Assembly (NCBI GenBank): GCA_037043235.1
Contig: JAWRVZ010000319.1
Location: 383,001-447,000 of the forward strand
Length of the DNA stretch: 64,000 nt
From: Rhodeus uyekii
Taxonomy: Eukaryota > Chordata > Actinopteri > Cypriniformes > Acheilognathidae
Direction of reading: 5' to 3'
The translations under genes were made by a program, and so were the position numbers. This document shows, piece after piece, positions 35,097 to 48,803 of this stretch. Under the pieces are notes generated by a model that worked only from the letters and a program-made list of their open reading frames with translations, was not told where the DNA came from and did no database searches. Each line of letters begins with the position of its first letter. Within the stretch, counting starts at the first letter, position 1.

Positions 35097-36593
35097 CTTC
35101 TTCTTCTTCTTCCACCCAGAAGTCAATGGCAGCCCATAGAACCATATGCAGGAAAATGATGAAATTTGGCACACACATAGAGGACAGTCCAATCATTGAC
35201 CACACCAATTTTGGAGTCTCTACCTCAATCCCTCTAGCGCCACCAACTGTCCAAAGTTACACTTACATTTATGCTAATAACTCTTGAACCATAAGGGCTA
35301 GAAACAAAATTCCTTTGTCCACTGATTCCTTGGGTCAAGCCGATTCGATTGCACCCTATGACGTCATTTTCCGTCATGAAAATTTTTCCGCAATTTTGAG
35401 TTTTATGAAAAACCTACTTTGTCGAACTCCTCCTAGGCCGTTTGTCCGATTCTCACAAAAATTGAACCACATCATCTCCAGACTATGGAGACAAAAAGTT
35501 ATGGAAATCAAGTTGATTGGTCATTCCGTTTTTGATAAACTTGCGAAAGAGTTCGACGAATTTGCCGCAAAAATGAACTTGAGGCTATATCTCCGCAACG
35601 CATTTGCATATTCAGACCAAAATTGGTGTGTGTCATAGTAGTCATAATCTGAGGCTACCTGCAGAGTTTTGGTGCACTGCCCCCTAGTGGTCAGGAGATA
35701 TAAAAAATTGACTTTTTTGCTTATAACTTCTGAACACTTTGGTCAAAAATCATAAAACTGGTCTCTTTAGATTCAGGGCATCATGCTGAGTCGTCCGATA
35801 CCAAATTTTCTTATATCGGCCATTTTGGGCGTTGGCCATTTTGAAATTTGTCGTAAAATGCTATATTTTACAAACGCATTGGCGTATCATTACGAAACTC
35901 AGTATGTGTCTTTGGGACCTTGATTTGAACCTACACCAAAAGTTTCGGGGCAGCGCCACCTTGTGGTCAAAAGTTATAACACAATTTCCAAAAATGCTAA
36001 TAACTTTTGATTACATTAAGCTATTTTAAAACAAATGATCTTAATATGTTCCTTGGGTCACACCGAGAACACAGATACCAAATTTGACATAGTTTGCCTA
36101 AATTTCATATCCGCCATGTTGTTTCATTCAAAAACCTACTTTTTCAAACTCCTCCCAGACCGTTTGTCCGATTTTCACCAAAATCGAATCGTATCATCTT
36201 CAGACTGTGCTGACAAAAAGTTATGGATTTCGTGTCGATAGACAAAACCGTTTTCGTATACCGCAATTACAAATTTGAGGTAGTGATGACAAAATGACTT
36301 TAATGCTTTAAGTCAGTAATGTTTTGTCCAAATAACACCAAACTTTGCAGATTTCATTGTCACATTACTCGGACCCAATTCTAACAATTTGGACACAGCG
36401 CCAACTATTGGTCCAAAGCGATAAACTTTTCATTCAAATTACAGTGTCTGTATTAATGATTTTTCAGCCATTTAGCCTAAAATCATATTAAAATGCATTT
36501 AGTTGTTGATTACTTCAATTGCTCTTATGCTGCCGGCCACGTCAATGCCCTGTTTGTGCTTGGCCCCGTCATTGCTGCTTGCAGCTATATTTA
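35097..36593 (+). repeat. Family-1 unit u24 (type I), no left end
   Basis: Starts at CTTCTTCTTCTTCC. It pairs with u10 (shared CGTCCGATACC, GGCGTTGGCC and GGTGCACTGCC). CRE at 35359, CTCF-like box at 35676, right end at 36556-36567 with the full palindrome and tail. A 107-codon open frame at 35315-35638 is repeat sequence. Confidence 0.93.
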
Positions 36594-38198
36594 GGGGCCA
36601 AGCACCGAAGGTGCGGAGGCACCTATTGTTTTTGTTCCGGTTCTTATTAGGGGCCAAGCACCGAAGGTGCGGAGGCACCTATTGTAATCGTTCTCGTTCT
36701 TATTATTATTCTTCTTCCACCCAGAAGTCAATGGCAGCCCATAGAACCGTATGCAGGAAAATGATGAAATTTGGCACACACATAGAGGACAGTCCAATCA
36801 TTGACCACACCAATTTTGGAGTCTCTACCTCAATCCCTCTAGCGCCACCAACTGTCCAAAGTTACACTTACATTTATGCTAATAACTTTTGAACCATAAG
36901 GGCTAGAAACAAAATTCCTTTGTCCACTGATTCCTTGGCTCAAGCCGATTCGATTGCACCCTATGACGTCATTTTCCGTCATGAAAATTTTTCCGCAATT
37001 TTGAATTTTATGAAAAACCTACTTTGTCGAACTCCTCCTAGGCCGTTTGTCTGATTCTCACAAAAATTGAACCACATCATCTCCAGACTATGGAGACAAA
37101 AAGTTATGAGAATCAAGTTGATTGGTCAAACCGTTTTTGATAAACATGCGAAAGAGTTCGACGAATTTGCCGCAAAAATGAACTTGAGGCTATATCTCCG
37201 CAACGCATTTGCATATTCAGACCAAAATTGGTGTGTGTCATAGTAGTCATAATCTGAGGCTACCTGCAGAGTTTTGGCGCACTGCCCCCTAGTGGTCAGG
37301 AGATATAAAAAATTGACTTTTTTGCTTATAACTTCTGAACACTTTGGTCAAAAATCATAAAACTGGTCTCTTTAGATTCAGGGCATCATGCTGAGTCGTG
37401 CGATACCAAATTTTCTTATATCGGCCATTTTGGGCGTCGGCCATTTTGAAATTTGTCGTAAAATGCTATATTTTACAAACGCATTGGCGTATCATTACGA
37501 AACTCAGTATGTGTCTTTGGGACCTTGATTTGAACCTACACCAAAAGTTTCGGGGCAGCGCCACCTTGTGGTCAAAAGTTATAACACAATTTCCAAAAAT
37601 GCTAATAACTTTTGATTACATTAAGCTATTTTAAAACAAATGATCTTAATATGTTCCTTGGGTCACACCGAGAACACTGATACCAAATTTGACATAGTTT
37701 GCCTAAATTTCATATCCGCCATGTTGTTTCATTCAAAAACCTACTTTTTCAAACTCCTCCTAGACCGTTTGTCCGATTTTCACCAAAATCGAATCGTATC
37801 ATCTTCAGACTGTGCTGACAAAAAGTTATGGATTTCGTGTCGATAGACAAAACCGTTTTCGTATACCGCAATTACAAATTTGAGGTAGTGATGACAAAAT
37901 GACTTTAATGCTTTAAGTCAGTAATGTTTTGTCCAAATAACACCAAACTTTGCAGATTTCATTGTCACATTACTCGGACCCAATTCTAACAATTTGGACA
38001 CAGCGCCAACTATTGGTCCAAAGCGCTAAACTTTTCATTCAAATTACAGTGTCTGTATTAATGATTTTTCAGCCATTTAGCCTAAAATCATATTAAAATG
38101 CATTTAGTTGTTGATTACTTCAATTGCTCTTATGCTGCCGGCCACGTCAATGCCCTGTTTGTGCTTGGCCCCGTCATTGCTGCTTGCAGCTATATTTA
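36594..38198 (+). repeat. Family-1 unit u25 (type I), two left ends
   Basis: Left ends at 36594 (GTTCCGGTTC) and 36650 (GTTCTCGTTC), 56 bp apart. From 36650 onward it tracks u27 at a constant 3,055 bp, including the rare GAACACTGATACC. The only large difference seen is u25's extra outer left end and a TTTCTTCTTCCGCCATTG start to the next unit. CRE at 36964, CTCF-like box at 37281, right end at 38161-38172. Confidence 0.93.
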
Positions 38199-39701
38199 TT
38201 ATTATTCTTTTCTTCTTCCGCCATTGAAGTCAATGGCAGCCCATAGAACCGTATGCAGGAAAATGATGAAATTTGGCACACACATAGAGGACAGTCCAAT
38301 CATTGACCACACCAATTTTGGAGTCTCTACCTCAATCCCTCTAGCGCCACCAACTGTCCAAAGTTACACTTACATTTATGCTAATAACTCTTGAACCATA
38401 AGGGCTAGAAACAAAATTCCTTTGTCCACTGATTCCTTGGCTCAAGCCGATTCGATTGCACCCTATGACGTCATTTTCCGTCATGAAAATTTTTCCGCAA
38501 TTTTGAATTTTATGAAAAACCTACTTTGTCGAACTCCTCCTAGGCCGTTTGTCTGATTTTCACAAAAATTGAACCACATCATCTCCAGACTATGGAGACA
38601 AAAAGTTATGAGAATCAAGTTGATTGGTCATTCCGTTTTTGATAAACTTGCGAAAGAGTTTGACGAATTTGCCGCAAAAATGAACTTGAGGCTATATCTC
38701 CGCAACGCATTTGCGTATTCAGACCAAAATTGGTGTGTGTCATAGTAGTCATGATCTGAGGCTACCTGCAGAGTTTTGGCGCACTGCCCCCTAGTGGTCA
38801 GGAGATATAAAAAAGTGAGTTTTTTGCTCATAACTTCTGAACACTTTGTTCAAAAATCATAAAACTGGTCTCTTTAGATTCAGGGCATCATGCTGAGTCG
38901 TGCGATACCAAATTTTCTTATATCGGCCATTTTGGGTGTCGGCCATTTTGAAATTTGTCGTAAAATGCTATATTTTACAAACGCATTGGCGTATCATTAC
39001 GAAACTCAGTATGTGTCTTTGGGACCTTGATTTGAACCTACACCAAAAGTTTCGGGGCAGCGCCACCTTGTGGTCAAAAGTTATAACACAATTTCCAAAA
39101 ATGCTAATAACTTTTGATTACATTAAGCTATTTTAAAACAAATGATCTTAATATGTTCCTTGGGTCACACCGAGAACACAGATACCAAATTTGACATAGT
39201 TTGCCTAAATTTCATATCCGCCATGTTGTTTTCTTTCAAAAACCTACTTTTTCAAACTCCTCCTAGACCGTTTGTCCGATTTTCACCAAAATTGAATCGT
39301 ATCATCTTCAGACTGTGTTGACAAAAAGTTATGGATTTCGTGTCGATAGACAAAACCGTTTTCGTATACCGCAATTACAAATTTGAGGTAGTGATGACAA
39401 AATGACTTTAATGCTCTATGTCAGTAATGTTTTGTCCAAATAACACCAAACTTTGCACATTTCATTGTGACATTACTCGGACCACATTCTAACAATTTGG
39501 ACACAGCGCCATCTATTGGTCCAAAGCGATAAACTATTAAATCAAATTACAGTGTCTGTATTAATGATTTTTCAGCCATTTAGCCTAAAATCATATTAAA
39601 ATGCATTTAGTTGTTGATTACTTCAATTGCTCTTATGCTGCCGGCCACGTCAATGCCCTGTTTGTGCTTGGCCCCGTCATTGCTGCTTGCAGCTATATTT
39701 A
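38199..39701 (+). repeat. Family-1 unit u26 (type I), no left end
   Basis: The start is hybrid: TTCTTCCGCCATTGAAGTC joins CAATGGCAGCCC, mixing the type II and type I starts. CRE at 38466, CTCF-like box at 38783, right end at 39664-39675. It shares TTTGACGAATTTG and the AAAAGTGAGTTTTTTGCTC stretch with u18. Confidence 0.92.
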
Positions 39702-41241
39702 TTAGGGGCCAAGCACCGAAGGTGCGGAGGCACCTATTGTAATCGTTCTCGTTCTTATTATTATTCTTCTTCCACCCAGAAGTCAATGGCAGCCCATAGA
39801 ACCGTATGCAGGAAAATGATGAAATTTGGCACACACATAGAGGACAGTCCAATCATTGACCACACCAATTTTGGAGTCTCTACCTCAATCCCTCTAGCGC
39901 CACCAACTGTCCAAAGTTACACTTACATTTATGCTAATAACTTTTGAACCATAAGGGCTAGAAACAAAATTCCTTTGTCCACTGATTCCTTGGCTCAAGC
40001 CGATTCGATTGCACCCTATGACGTCATTTTCCGTCATGAAAATTTTTCCGCAATTTTGAATTTTATGAAAAACCTACTTTGTCGAACTCCTCCTAGGCCG
40101 TTTGTCTGATTCTCACAAAAATTGAACCACATCATCTCCAGACTATGGAGACAAAAAGTTATGAGAATCAAGTTGATTGGTCAAACCGTTTTTGATAAAC
40201 ATGCGAAAGAGTTCGACGAATTTGCCGCAAAAATGAACTTGAGGCTATATCTCCGCAACGCATTTGCATATTCAGACCAAAATTGGTGTGTGTCATAGTA
40301 GTCATAATCTGAGGCTACCTGCAGAGTTTTGGCGCACTGCCCCCTAGTGGTCAGGAGATATAAAAAATTGACTTTTTTGCTTATAACTTCTGAACACTTT
40401 GGTCAAAAATCATAAAACTGGTCTCTTTAGATTCAGGGCATCATGCTGAGTCGTGCGATACCAAATTTTCTTATATCGGCCATTTTGGGCGTCGGCCATT
40501 TTGAAATTTGTCGTAAAATGCTATATTTTACAAACGCATTGGCGTATCATTACGAAACTCAGTATGTGTCTTTGGGACCTTGATTTGAACCTACACCAAA
40601 AGTTTCGGGGCAGCGCCACCTTGTGGTCAAAAGTTATAACACAATTTCCAAAAATGCTAATAACTTTTGATTACATTAAGCTATTTTAAAACAAATGATC
40701 TTAATATGTTCCTTGGGTCACACCGAGAACACTGATACCAAATTTGACATAGTTTGCCTAAATTTCATATCCGCCATGTTGTTTCATTCAAAAACCTACT
40801 TTTTCAAACTCCTCCTAGACCGTTTGTCCGATTTTCACCAAAATCGAATCGTATCATCTTCAGACTGTGCTGACAAAAAGTTATGGATTTCGTGTCGATA
40901 GACAAAACCGTTTTCGTATACCGCAATTACAAATTTGAGGTAGTGATGACAAAATGACTTTAATGCTTTAAGTCAGTAATGTTTTGTCCAAATAACACCA
41001 AACTTTGCAGATTTCATTGTCACATTACTCGGACCCAATTCTAACAATTTGGACACAGCGCCAACTATTGGTCCAAAGCGCTAAACTTTTCATTCAAATT
41101 ACAGTGTCTGTATTAATGATTTTTCAGCCATTTAGCCTAAAATCATATTAAAATGCATTTAGTTGTTGATTACTTCAATTGCTCTTATGCTGCCGGCCAC
41201 GTCAATGCCCTGTTTGTGCTTGGCCCCGTCATTGCTGCTTG
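39702..41241 (+). repeat. Family-1 unit u27 (type I), complete
   Basis: Single left end at 39705. A near-identical sister of u25 (offset 3,055 bp). CRE at 40019, CTCF-like box at 40336, right end at 41216-41227, ending CTGCTTG where u25 has the CAGCTATATTTA tail. The two terminus forms are thus found on otherwise matching copies. Confidence 0.93.
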
Positions 41242-42719
41242 TTATTATTATTCTTCTTCCACCCAGAAGTCAATGGCAGCCCATAGAACCGTAAGTGGGA
41301 AAATGATGAAATTTGGCACACTCATAAAGGACAGTCCACTCATTTACCACACCAATTTTGGAGTCTCTAACTCCATCCCTCTAGCGCCACCAACTGTCCA
41401 AAGTTACACTTACATTTATTCTAATAACTCTTGAACCATAAGGGCTAGAAACAAAATTCCTTTGTACACTGATTCCTTGGCTCAAGACGATTCGATTGCA
41501 CCCTATGACGTCATTTTCCGTCATGAAAATTTCTCCGCAATTTTGAATTTTATGAAAAACCTACTTTGTCGAACTCCTCCTAGGATCTTTGTCCGATTTT
41601 TACGAAAATTGAACCACATCATCTCCAGACTATCTAGACAAAAAGTTATGAGAATCAAGTTGATTGGTCAAACCGTTTACGAATAATTTGCGAAAGAGTT
41701 CGACAAATTTGCCGCAAAAATGAACTTGAGGCTATATCTCCGCAACGCATTTGCGTATTCTGACCAAAATTGGTGGGTGTCATAGTAGTCATGATCTGAG
41801 GCTACCTGCAGAGTTTTGGCGCACTGCCCCCTAGTGGTCAGGAGATATAAAAAAGTGATTTTTTTGCTTATAACTTCTGAAAACTTTGTTCAAAAATCAT
41901 AAAACTGGTCTCTTTAGATTCAGGGCATCATGCTGAGTCATGCGATACCAAATTTTCTCATATCGGACATTTTGGGTGTTGGCCATTTTGATTTTTGTCG
42001 TAAAATGCTATATTTTACAAACGCATTGGCGTATCATTACGAATCTCAGTATGTGTCTTTGGGACCTTGATTTGAACCTACACCAAAAGTTTCGGGGCAG
42101 CACCACCTTGTGGTCAAAAGTTATAACACAATTTCCAAAAATGCTAATAACTTTTGATTACATTAAGCTATTTTAAAACAAATGATCTTAATATGTTCCT
42201 TGGGTCACACCGAGAACACAGATACCAAATTTGACATAGTTTGCCTAAATTTCATATCCGCCATGTTGTTTCATTCAAAAACCTACTTTTTCAAACTCCT
42301 CCCAGACCGTTTGTCCGATTTTCACCAAAATCGAATCGTATCATCTTCCGACTGTGCTGACAAAAAGTTATGGATTTCGTGTCGATAGACAAAACCGTTT
42401 TCGTCTACCGCAATTACAAATTTGAGGTAGTGATGACAAAATGACTTTAATGCTCTATGTCAGTAATGTTTTGTCCAAATAACACCAAACTTTGCAGATT
42501 TCATTGTGACCACATTCTAACAATTTGGACACAGCGCCAACTATTGGTCAAAAGCGATAAACTAAAAAAATCAAATTACAGTGTCTGTATCCATGATTTT
42601 TCAGCCATTTAGCCTAAAATCATTTTAAAATGCATTTACTTTAATTGGTCTGATGCTGCCAGCCACGTCAATGCCGTGTTTGTGCTTGGCCCCGTCATTG
42701 CTGCTTGCAGCTATATTTA
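41242..42719 (+). repeat. Family-1 unit u28 (type I), near-identical to u3
   Basis: Landmarks and private variants match u3 at 38,709 bp throughout (CRE 41506, CTCF-like box 41823, right end 42682-42693). The match stops at the flanks: u3 is followed by a GTTCTCGTTC left end, u28 by a GTTCCGGTTC left end. Confidence 0.94.
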
Positions 42720-44563
42720 GGGGCCAAGCACCGAAGGTGCGGAGGCACCTATTGTTTTTGTTCCGGTTCTTATTATTATTCTTCCGCTTCCGCTTCCGCT
42801 TCCGCTTCCGCCATTGGAGTCTATGGCAGGCCATAGAACCGTTTGCGGGAAAATGATGAAATTTGGCACACTGATCGAGGACAAGCCAATCATTGACCAT
42901 AGCAAATTTGAAGTCTCTAACTCAATGTCTCTAGCGCCACCAACTGTCCAAAGTTGCACTCACGTTTACGTAAATAACTCTTGAACCGTATGTCCTAGAA
43001 ACAAAATTCTTTCGTCCTCTAATTCCTTGGCTCAAGACGATTCGATTGCACCCTATGACGTCATTTTCCGTCATGAAATTTTTCCCGCCATTTTGAATTT
43101 TATGAAAAACCTACTTTTTCGAACTCCTCCTAGGCCGTTTTTCCTATTTCAACGAAAATTGAACCACATCATCTCCAGACCATGAGGACAAAAAGTTATC
43201 CAAAGAAAGTTGATATGTCAAACCGTTTACGAATAACTCGCGAAAGAATCCGACGTAATGGCCGCAAAAATGAAATTGAGGCTTTATCTCCGCAACGGAT
43301 TAGCCTATTCTGACCAATCTTATTGTGTGTTACGTCAGTCATGATCTGAGGCTATGTGCAGAGTTTTGGTGCAGTGCCTCCTAGTGGTCTGGAGATATAA
43401 AAAAGTGAAATATTTGCTCATAACTTCTGAACGCTTCGACCAAAAATCATAAAACTGGTCTCGTTAGATTCAGTGCATCATGCCGAGTCGTGCGATACCA
43501 AATTTTCCCATATCCGCCATTTTGAGCGTCGGCCATTTTGAATATTGTCATAAATTGCTATATTTAACAAACGCATTGGCGTATCGTTACGAAACTCGAT
43601 TTGTGTCTTCGGCACCTAGGTCTGATACGATACAAAAAGTTTCGAGGCAGCGCCACCTTGTGGTCAAAAGTTATAACCAAATGTACAAAAATGCTAATAA
43701 CTTTTGAATACGTTAACATATGGTAAAACAAATTGTCTTTTTATGTTCCTTGGGTCAAGCCGAGTACACAGATACCAAATTTGTCATAGTCGGCCAAACT
43801 TCCTATCCGCCATGTTGTTTTTCTTTAAAAACCTACTTTTTCGAACTCCTCCAAGACCGTTTCTCCGATTTTCACCAAAATTGAATCACATCATCTTCAG
43901 ACTATGTTGACAAAAAGTTATTAAAATGAAGTTGATCCGTCAAACCGTTTTCAATAAAATTGCAAACGAAATTGACCAAATGGCCACCAAATAAAGCAAG
44001 GTTATATCTCCGTAACGCATTAGCGTATTCTGACCAAACTTTCTGTGTGTCATGTCAATCATGACCTGAGGCTACCTGCAGAGTTTTAGCGCAGTGCAAT
44101 CTAGTGGTCCGGAGATATAAACAAAGTGGTGCTTTTGCTTATAGCTTCTTTGCTTATCACTTAAGACAATAAAACTTGAAATGTCATCTACAGCCTCTAG
44201 ATGTCAGCAGAACATTACTCAACATGTCATTTGTCCTTTTCACATTGATGAAAATTATACATTATTATTTTATAAAATTAAATTTCAGAGACAAAGGGTT
44301 TTCTCTCCGGCCAAGATTAAGAACTTTGATGTCAAAATGACTTTAATGCTCTATGTCAGCAATGCTTTACCCAATTGACACCAAACTTTGCATGTGTCAT
44401 TGTAAAGAGCGTAATGATGATTTTTCAGCCATTTAGACTGAAGTCATATTGAAATATCTTTAGATGCTTCCTGCCGTTGGTCTGATGCTGCCAGCCATGT
44501 AGGCATGACATTTAATGCCTTCTTTGTGCTTGGCCCCGTGATGGCTGCTTGCAGCTATATTTA
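42720..44563 (+). repeat. Family-1 unit u29 (type II), long form
   Basis: Single left end with the GTTCCGGTTC tail, then a TTCCGC hexamer run (about 42,781-42,809) and GCCATTGGAGTC. Both CTCF-like positions are decayed (GCCTCCTAGTGG near 43,376; GTGCAATCTAGTGG near 44,094). A stretch at about 44,180-44,330 (ATGTCATCTACAGCCTCTAG and beyond) is found only here and in u33. CRE at 43056, right end GTGCTTGGCCCC at 44526-44537. Confidence 0.92.
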
Positions 44564-46062
44564 TTATTATTATTCTTCTTCCACCCAGAAGTCAATGGCA
44601 GCCCATAGAACCGTATGCAGGAAAATGATGAAATTTGGCACACACATAGAGGACAGTCCAGTCATTGACCACACCAATTTTGGAGTCTCTACCTCAATCC
44701 CTCTAGCGCCACCAACTGTCCAAAGTTACACTTACATTTATGCTAATAACTCTTGAACCATAAGGGCTAGAAACAAAATTCCTTTGTCCACTGATTCCTT
44801 GGCTCAAGCCGATTCGATTGCACCCTATGACGTCATTTTCCGTCATGAAAATTTTTCCGCAATTTTGAATTTTATGAAAAACCTACTTTGTCAAACTCCT
44901 CCTAGGCCGTTTGTCTGATTCTCACAAAAATTGAACCACATCATCTCCAGACTATGGAGACAAAAAGTTATGAGAATCAAGTTGATTGGTCATTCCGTTT
45001 TTGAAAAACTTGCGAAAGAGTTCGACGAATTTGCCGCAAAAATGAACTTGAGGCTATATCTCCGCAACGCATTTGCGTATTCAGACCAAAATTGGTGTGT
45101 GTCATAGTAGTCATAATCTGAGGCTACCTGCAGAGTTTTGGCGCACTGCCCCCTAGTGGTCAGGAGATATAAAAAATTGACTTTTTTGCTTATAACTTCT
45201 GAACACTTTGGTCAAAAATCATAAAACTGCTCTCTTTAAATTCAGGGCATCATGCTGAGTCGTGCGATACCAAATTTTCTTATATCGGCCATTTTGGGCG
45301 TCGGCCATTTTGAAATTTGTCGTAAAATGCTATATTTTACAAACGCATTGGCGTATCATTACGAAACTCAGTATGTGTCTTTGGGACCTTGATTTGAACC
45401 TACACCAAAAGTTTCGGGGCAGCGCCACCTTGTGGTCAAAAGTTATAACACAATTTCCTAAAATGCTAATAACTTTTGATTACATTAAGCTATTTTAAAA
45501 CAAATGATCTTAATATGTTCCTTGGGTCACACCGAGAACACAGATACCAAATTTGACATAGTTTGCCTAAATTTCATATCCGCCATGTTGTTTTATTCAA
45601 AAACCTACTTTTTCAAACTCCTCCTAGACCGTTTGTCCGATTTTCACCAAAATCGAATTGTATCATCTTCAGACTGTGCTGACAAAAAGTTATGGATTTC
45701 GTGTCGATAGACAAAACCGTTTTCGTATACCGCAATTACAAATTTGAGGTAGTGATGACAAAATTACTTTAATGCTTTAAGTCAGTAATGTTTTGTCCAA
45801 ATAACACCAAACTTTGCAGATTTCATTGTCACATTACTCGGACCCAATTCTAACAATTTGGACACAGCGCCAACTATTGGTCCAAAGCGCTAAACTTTTC
45901 ATTCAAATTACAGTGTCTGTATTAATGATTTTTCAGCCATTTAGCCTAAAATCATATTAAAATGCATTTAGTTGTTGATTACTTCAATTGCTCTTATGCT
46001 GCCGGCCACGTCAATGCCCTGTTTGTGCTTGGCCCCGTCATTGCTGCTTGCAGCTATATTTA
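44564..46062 (+). repeat. Family-1 unit u30 (type I), no left end
   Basis: A typical 1,499-bp type I unit: CRE 44828, CTCF-like box 45145, right end 46025-46036 with full tail. It shares CCAGTCATTGA with u6. Confidence 0.92.
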
Positions 46063-47558
46063 TTATTATTCTTCTTCCACCCAGAAGTCAATGGCAGCCC
46101 ATAGAACCGTAACTGGGAAAATGATGAAATTTGGCACACACATAGACGACAGTCCAATCATTGACCACACCAATTTTGGAGTCTCTACCTCAATCCCTCT
46201 AGCGCCACCAGCTGTCCAAAGTTGCACTTACATTTATGCTAATAACTCTTGAACCATAAGGGCTAGAAACAAAATTCCTTTGTCCACTGATTCCTTGGCT
46301 CAAGTTGATTCGATTGCACCCTATGACGTCATTTTCCGTCATGAAAATTTTTCCGCAATTTTGAATTTTATGAAAAACCTATTTTGTCGAACTCCTCCTA
46401 GGCCGTTTGTCTGATTCTCACAAAAATTGAACCACATCATCTCTTGACTATGGAGACAAAAAGTTATGAGAATCAAGTTGATTGGTCATTCCGTTTTTGA
46501 TAAACTTGCAAAAGAGTTCGACGAATTTGCGGCAAAAATGAACTTGAGGCTATATCTCCGCAACGCATTTGCGTATTCAGACCAAAATTGGTGTGTGTCA
46601 TAGTAGTCATAATTTGAGGCAACCTGCAGAGGTTTGGCGCACTGCCCCCTAGTGGTCAGGAGATATAAAAAAATTACTTTTTTGCTCATAACTTCTGAAC
46701 ACTTTGCTCAAAAATCATAAAACTGCTCTCTTTAGATTCAGGGCATCATGCTGAGTTGTGCGATACCAAATTTTCTCATATCGGCCATTTTGGGCGTCGG
46801 CCATATTGAATTTTGTCCTAAAATGCTATATTTAACAAACACATTGGCGAATCATTACGAAACTCAATATGAGTCTTTGGGACCTTGATGTGACACTACG
46901 CAAAAAGTTTCGGAGCAGCGCCACCTTGTGGTAAAAAGTTATAACACAATTTACAAAAATGCGAATAACTTTTGATGACATTAAGCTATTTTAAAACAAA
47001 TGATCTTAATATGTTCCTTGGGTCAAGCCGAGAACACAGATACCAAATTTGAAATAGTTTGTCTAAATTTCATGTCCGCCATGTTGTTTTATTAAAAAAC
47101 CTACTTTTTCTAACTCCTCCCAGACCGTTTGTCCGATTTTCACCAAAATTGAATCGTATCATCTTCAGACTGAGTTGACAAAAAGTTATGGATTTCGTGT
47201 CGATAGACAAAACCGTTTTCGTATACCGAAATTACAAATTTGAGGTAGTGATGACAAAATGACTTAAATGCTCTATGTCAGTAATGTTTTGTCCAAATAA
47301 CACCAAACTTTGCACATTTCATTGTGACATTACTCGGACCACATTCTAACAATTTGGACACAGCGCCATCTATTGGTCCAAAGCGATAAACTATTAAATC
47401 AAATTACAGTGTCTGTATTAATGATTTTTCAGCCATTTAGCCTAAAATCATATTAAAATGTATTTAGTTGTTGATTACTTCAATTGCTCTTATGCTGCCG
47501 GCCACGTCAATGCCCTGTTTGTGCTTGGCCCCGTCATTGCTGCTTGCAGCTATATTTA
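46063..47558 (+). repeat. Family-1 unit u31 (type I), divergent
   Basis: No left end. It is the most diverged type I unit, with many private changes (CCGTAACTGGG, GACGACAGTCC, CAGCTGTCC, CTCTTGACTATGG, GGCCATATTGAATTTTGTCC). The CRE (46324) and the exact CTCF-like 15-mer (46641) are still intact. Right end at 47521-47532. Confidence 0.92.
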
Positions 47559-47673
47559 TTATTAGGGGCCAAGCACCGAAGGTGCGGAGGCACCTATTGT
47601 TTTTGTTCCGGTTCTTATTATTAGGGGCCAAGCACCGAAGGTGCGGAGGCACCTATTGTTTTTGTTCCGGTTC

Positions 47674-47712
<39 letters not shown>

Positions 47713-48803
47713 TTTTTCTTCTGCCATTGAAGTCTATGACAGCCCATAGAACCGTAAGCGGGAAAATGAAAAAAAGTTGGCACACTCATAAAGGACAGTC
47801 CAATCTTTGACCATAGCAAAATTGAAGTCTCTAACTCAATCTCTATAGCGCCACCAACTGTCCAAAGTTGCACTCACGTTTACGTAAATAACTTTTGAAC
47901 CGTATGTCCTAGAAACAAAATTCTTTCGTCCACTGATTCCTTGGCTCAAGACGATTCGATTGCACCCTATGACGTCATTTTCCGTCATGAAATTTTTCCC
48001 GCCATTTTGAATTTTATGAAAAACCTACTTTTTCGAACTCCTCCTAGGCCGTTCGTCCGATGTTCACGAAAATTGAACCACATCATCTCCAGACAATGTG
48101 GACAAAACGATATATAAAGAAAGTTGACTCGCCAAACCGTTTACGAATAACTCGCGAAAGAATCCGAGGTATAAGTCGCCAAAATGAAATTGTGGCTTTA
48201 TCTCCGCAATGCATTAGCCTTTTCTGACCAAACTAGGTGTGTGTTATGTCAATCATGGTCTGAGGCTACCTGCAGAGTTTTGGCGCTCTGCCCCCTAGTG
48301 GTCAGGAGATAATAAAAAACTGACATTTTTGATTAAAACTCCTGAACGCTTTGTCTAAAAATCATGAAACTGCTGTCTTTAGATCCAGTGGGTCATGCCG
48401 AGTCCTGTGATACCAAATTTTCCCATATCGGCCATTTTGAGCGTCTGCCATTTCGATTTTTCTTATAAGATGCTATGTTTAACAAACACATGACTTTAGT
48501 GCTCTGTCAGCAATGGTTTACCCAATTGAAAGCAAACTTTGCATGTGTCACCACACTCTCAATGTACCACATGAATTGACACTACAATTTGGTTACAGCG
48601 CTGCCTGTTGGTTGAATGTGATAAACCATTAAATCGAATTACTAAAGACCGTATTGTTGATTTTTCAGCCATTTAGACTTAAGTCATATTGAAATGTCTT
48701 TAGATTCTTACTGCCGTTGGTCTGATGATGCCAGCCATGTCGGCATGACATTTAATGCCCTCCTTGCGCTTGGCCCCGTGATGGCTGCTAGCAGCTATAT
48801 TTA
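47559..48803 (+). repeat. Family-1 unit u32 (type II), short form, two left ends
   Basis: Left ends at 47565 and 47624 (59 bp apart), both with the GTTCCGGTTC tail, then a long TTA tract. CRE 47970, CTCF-like core 48291, right end GCGCTTGGCCCC 48766-48777. A 12-base shortening (GCATGTGTCACCACACTC) distinguishes it from u15. Confidence 0.92.
47672..47710 (+). repeat. (TTA)n microsatellite, about 13 triplets
   Basis: An uninterrupted TTA run between the second left end of u32 and TTCTTTTTCTTCTGCC. Confidence 0.96.
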
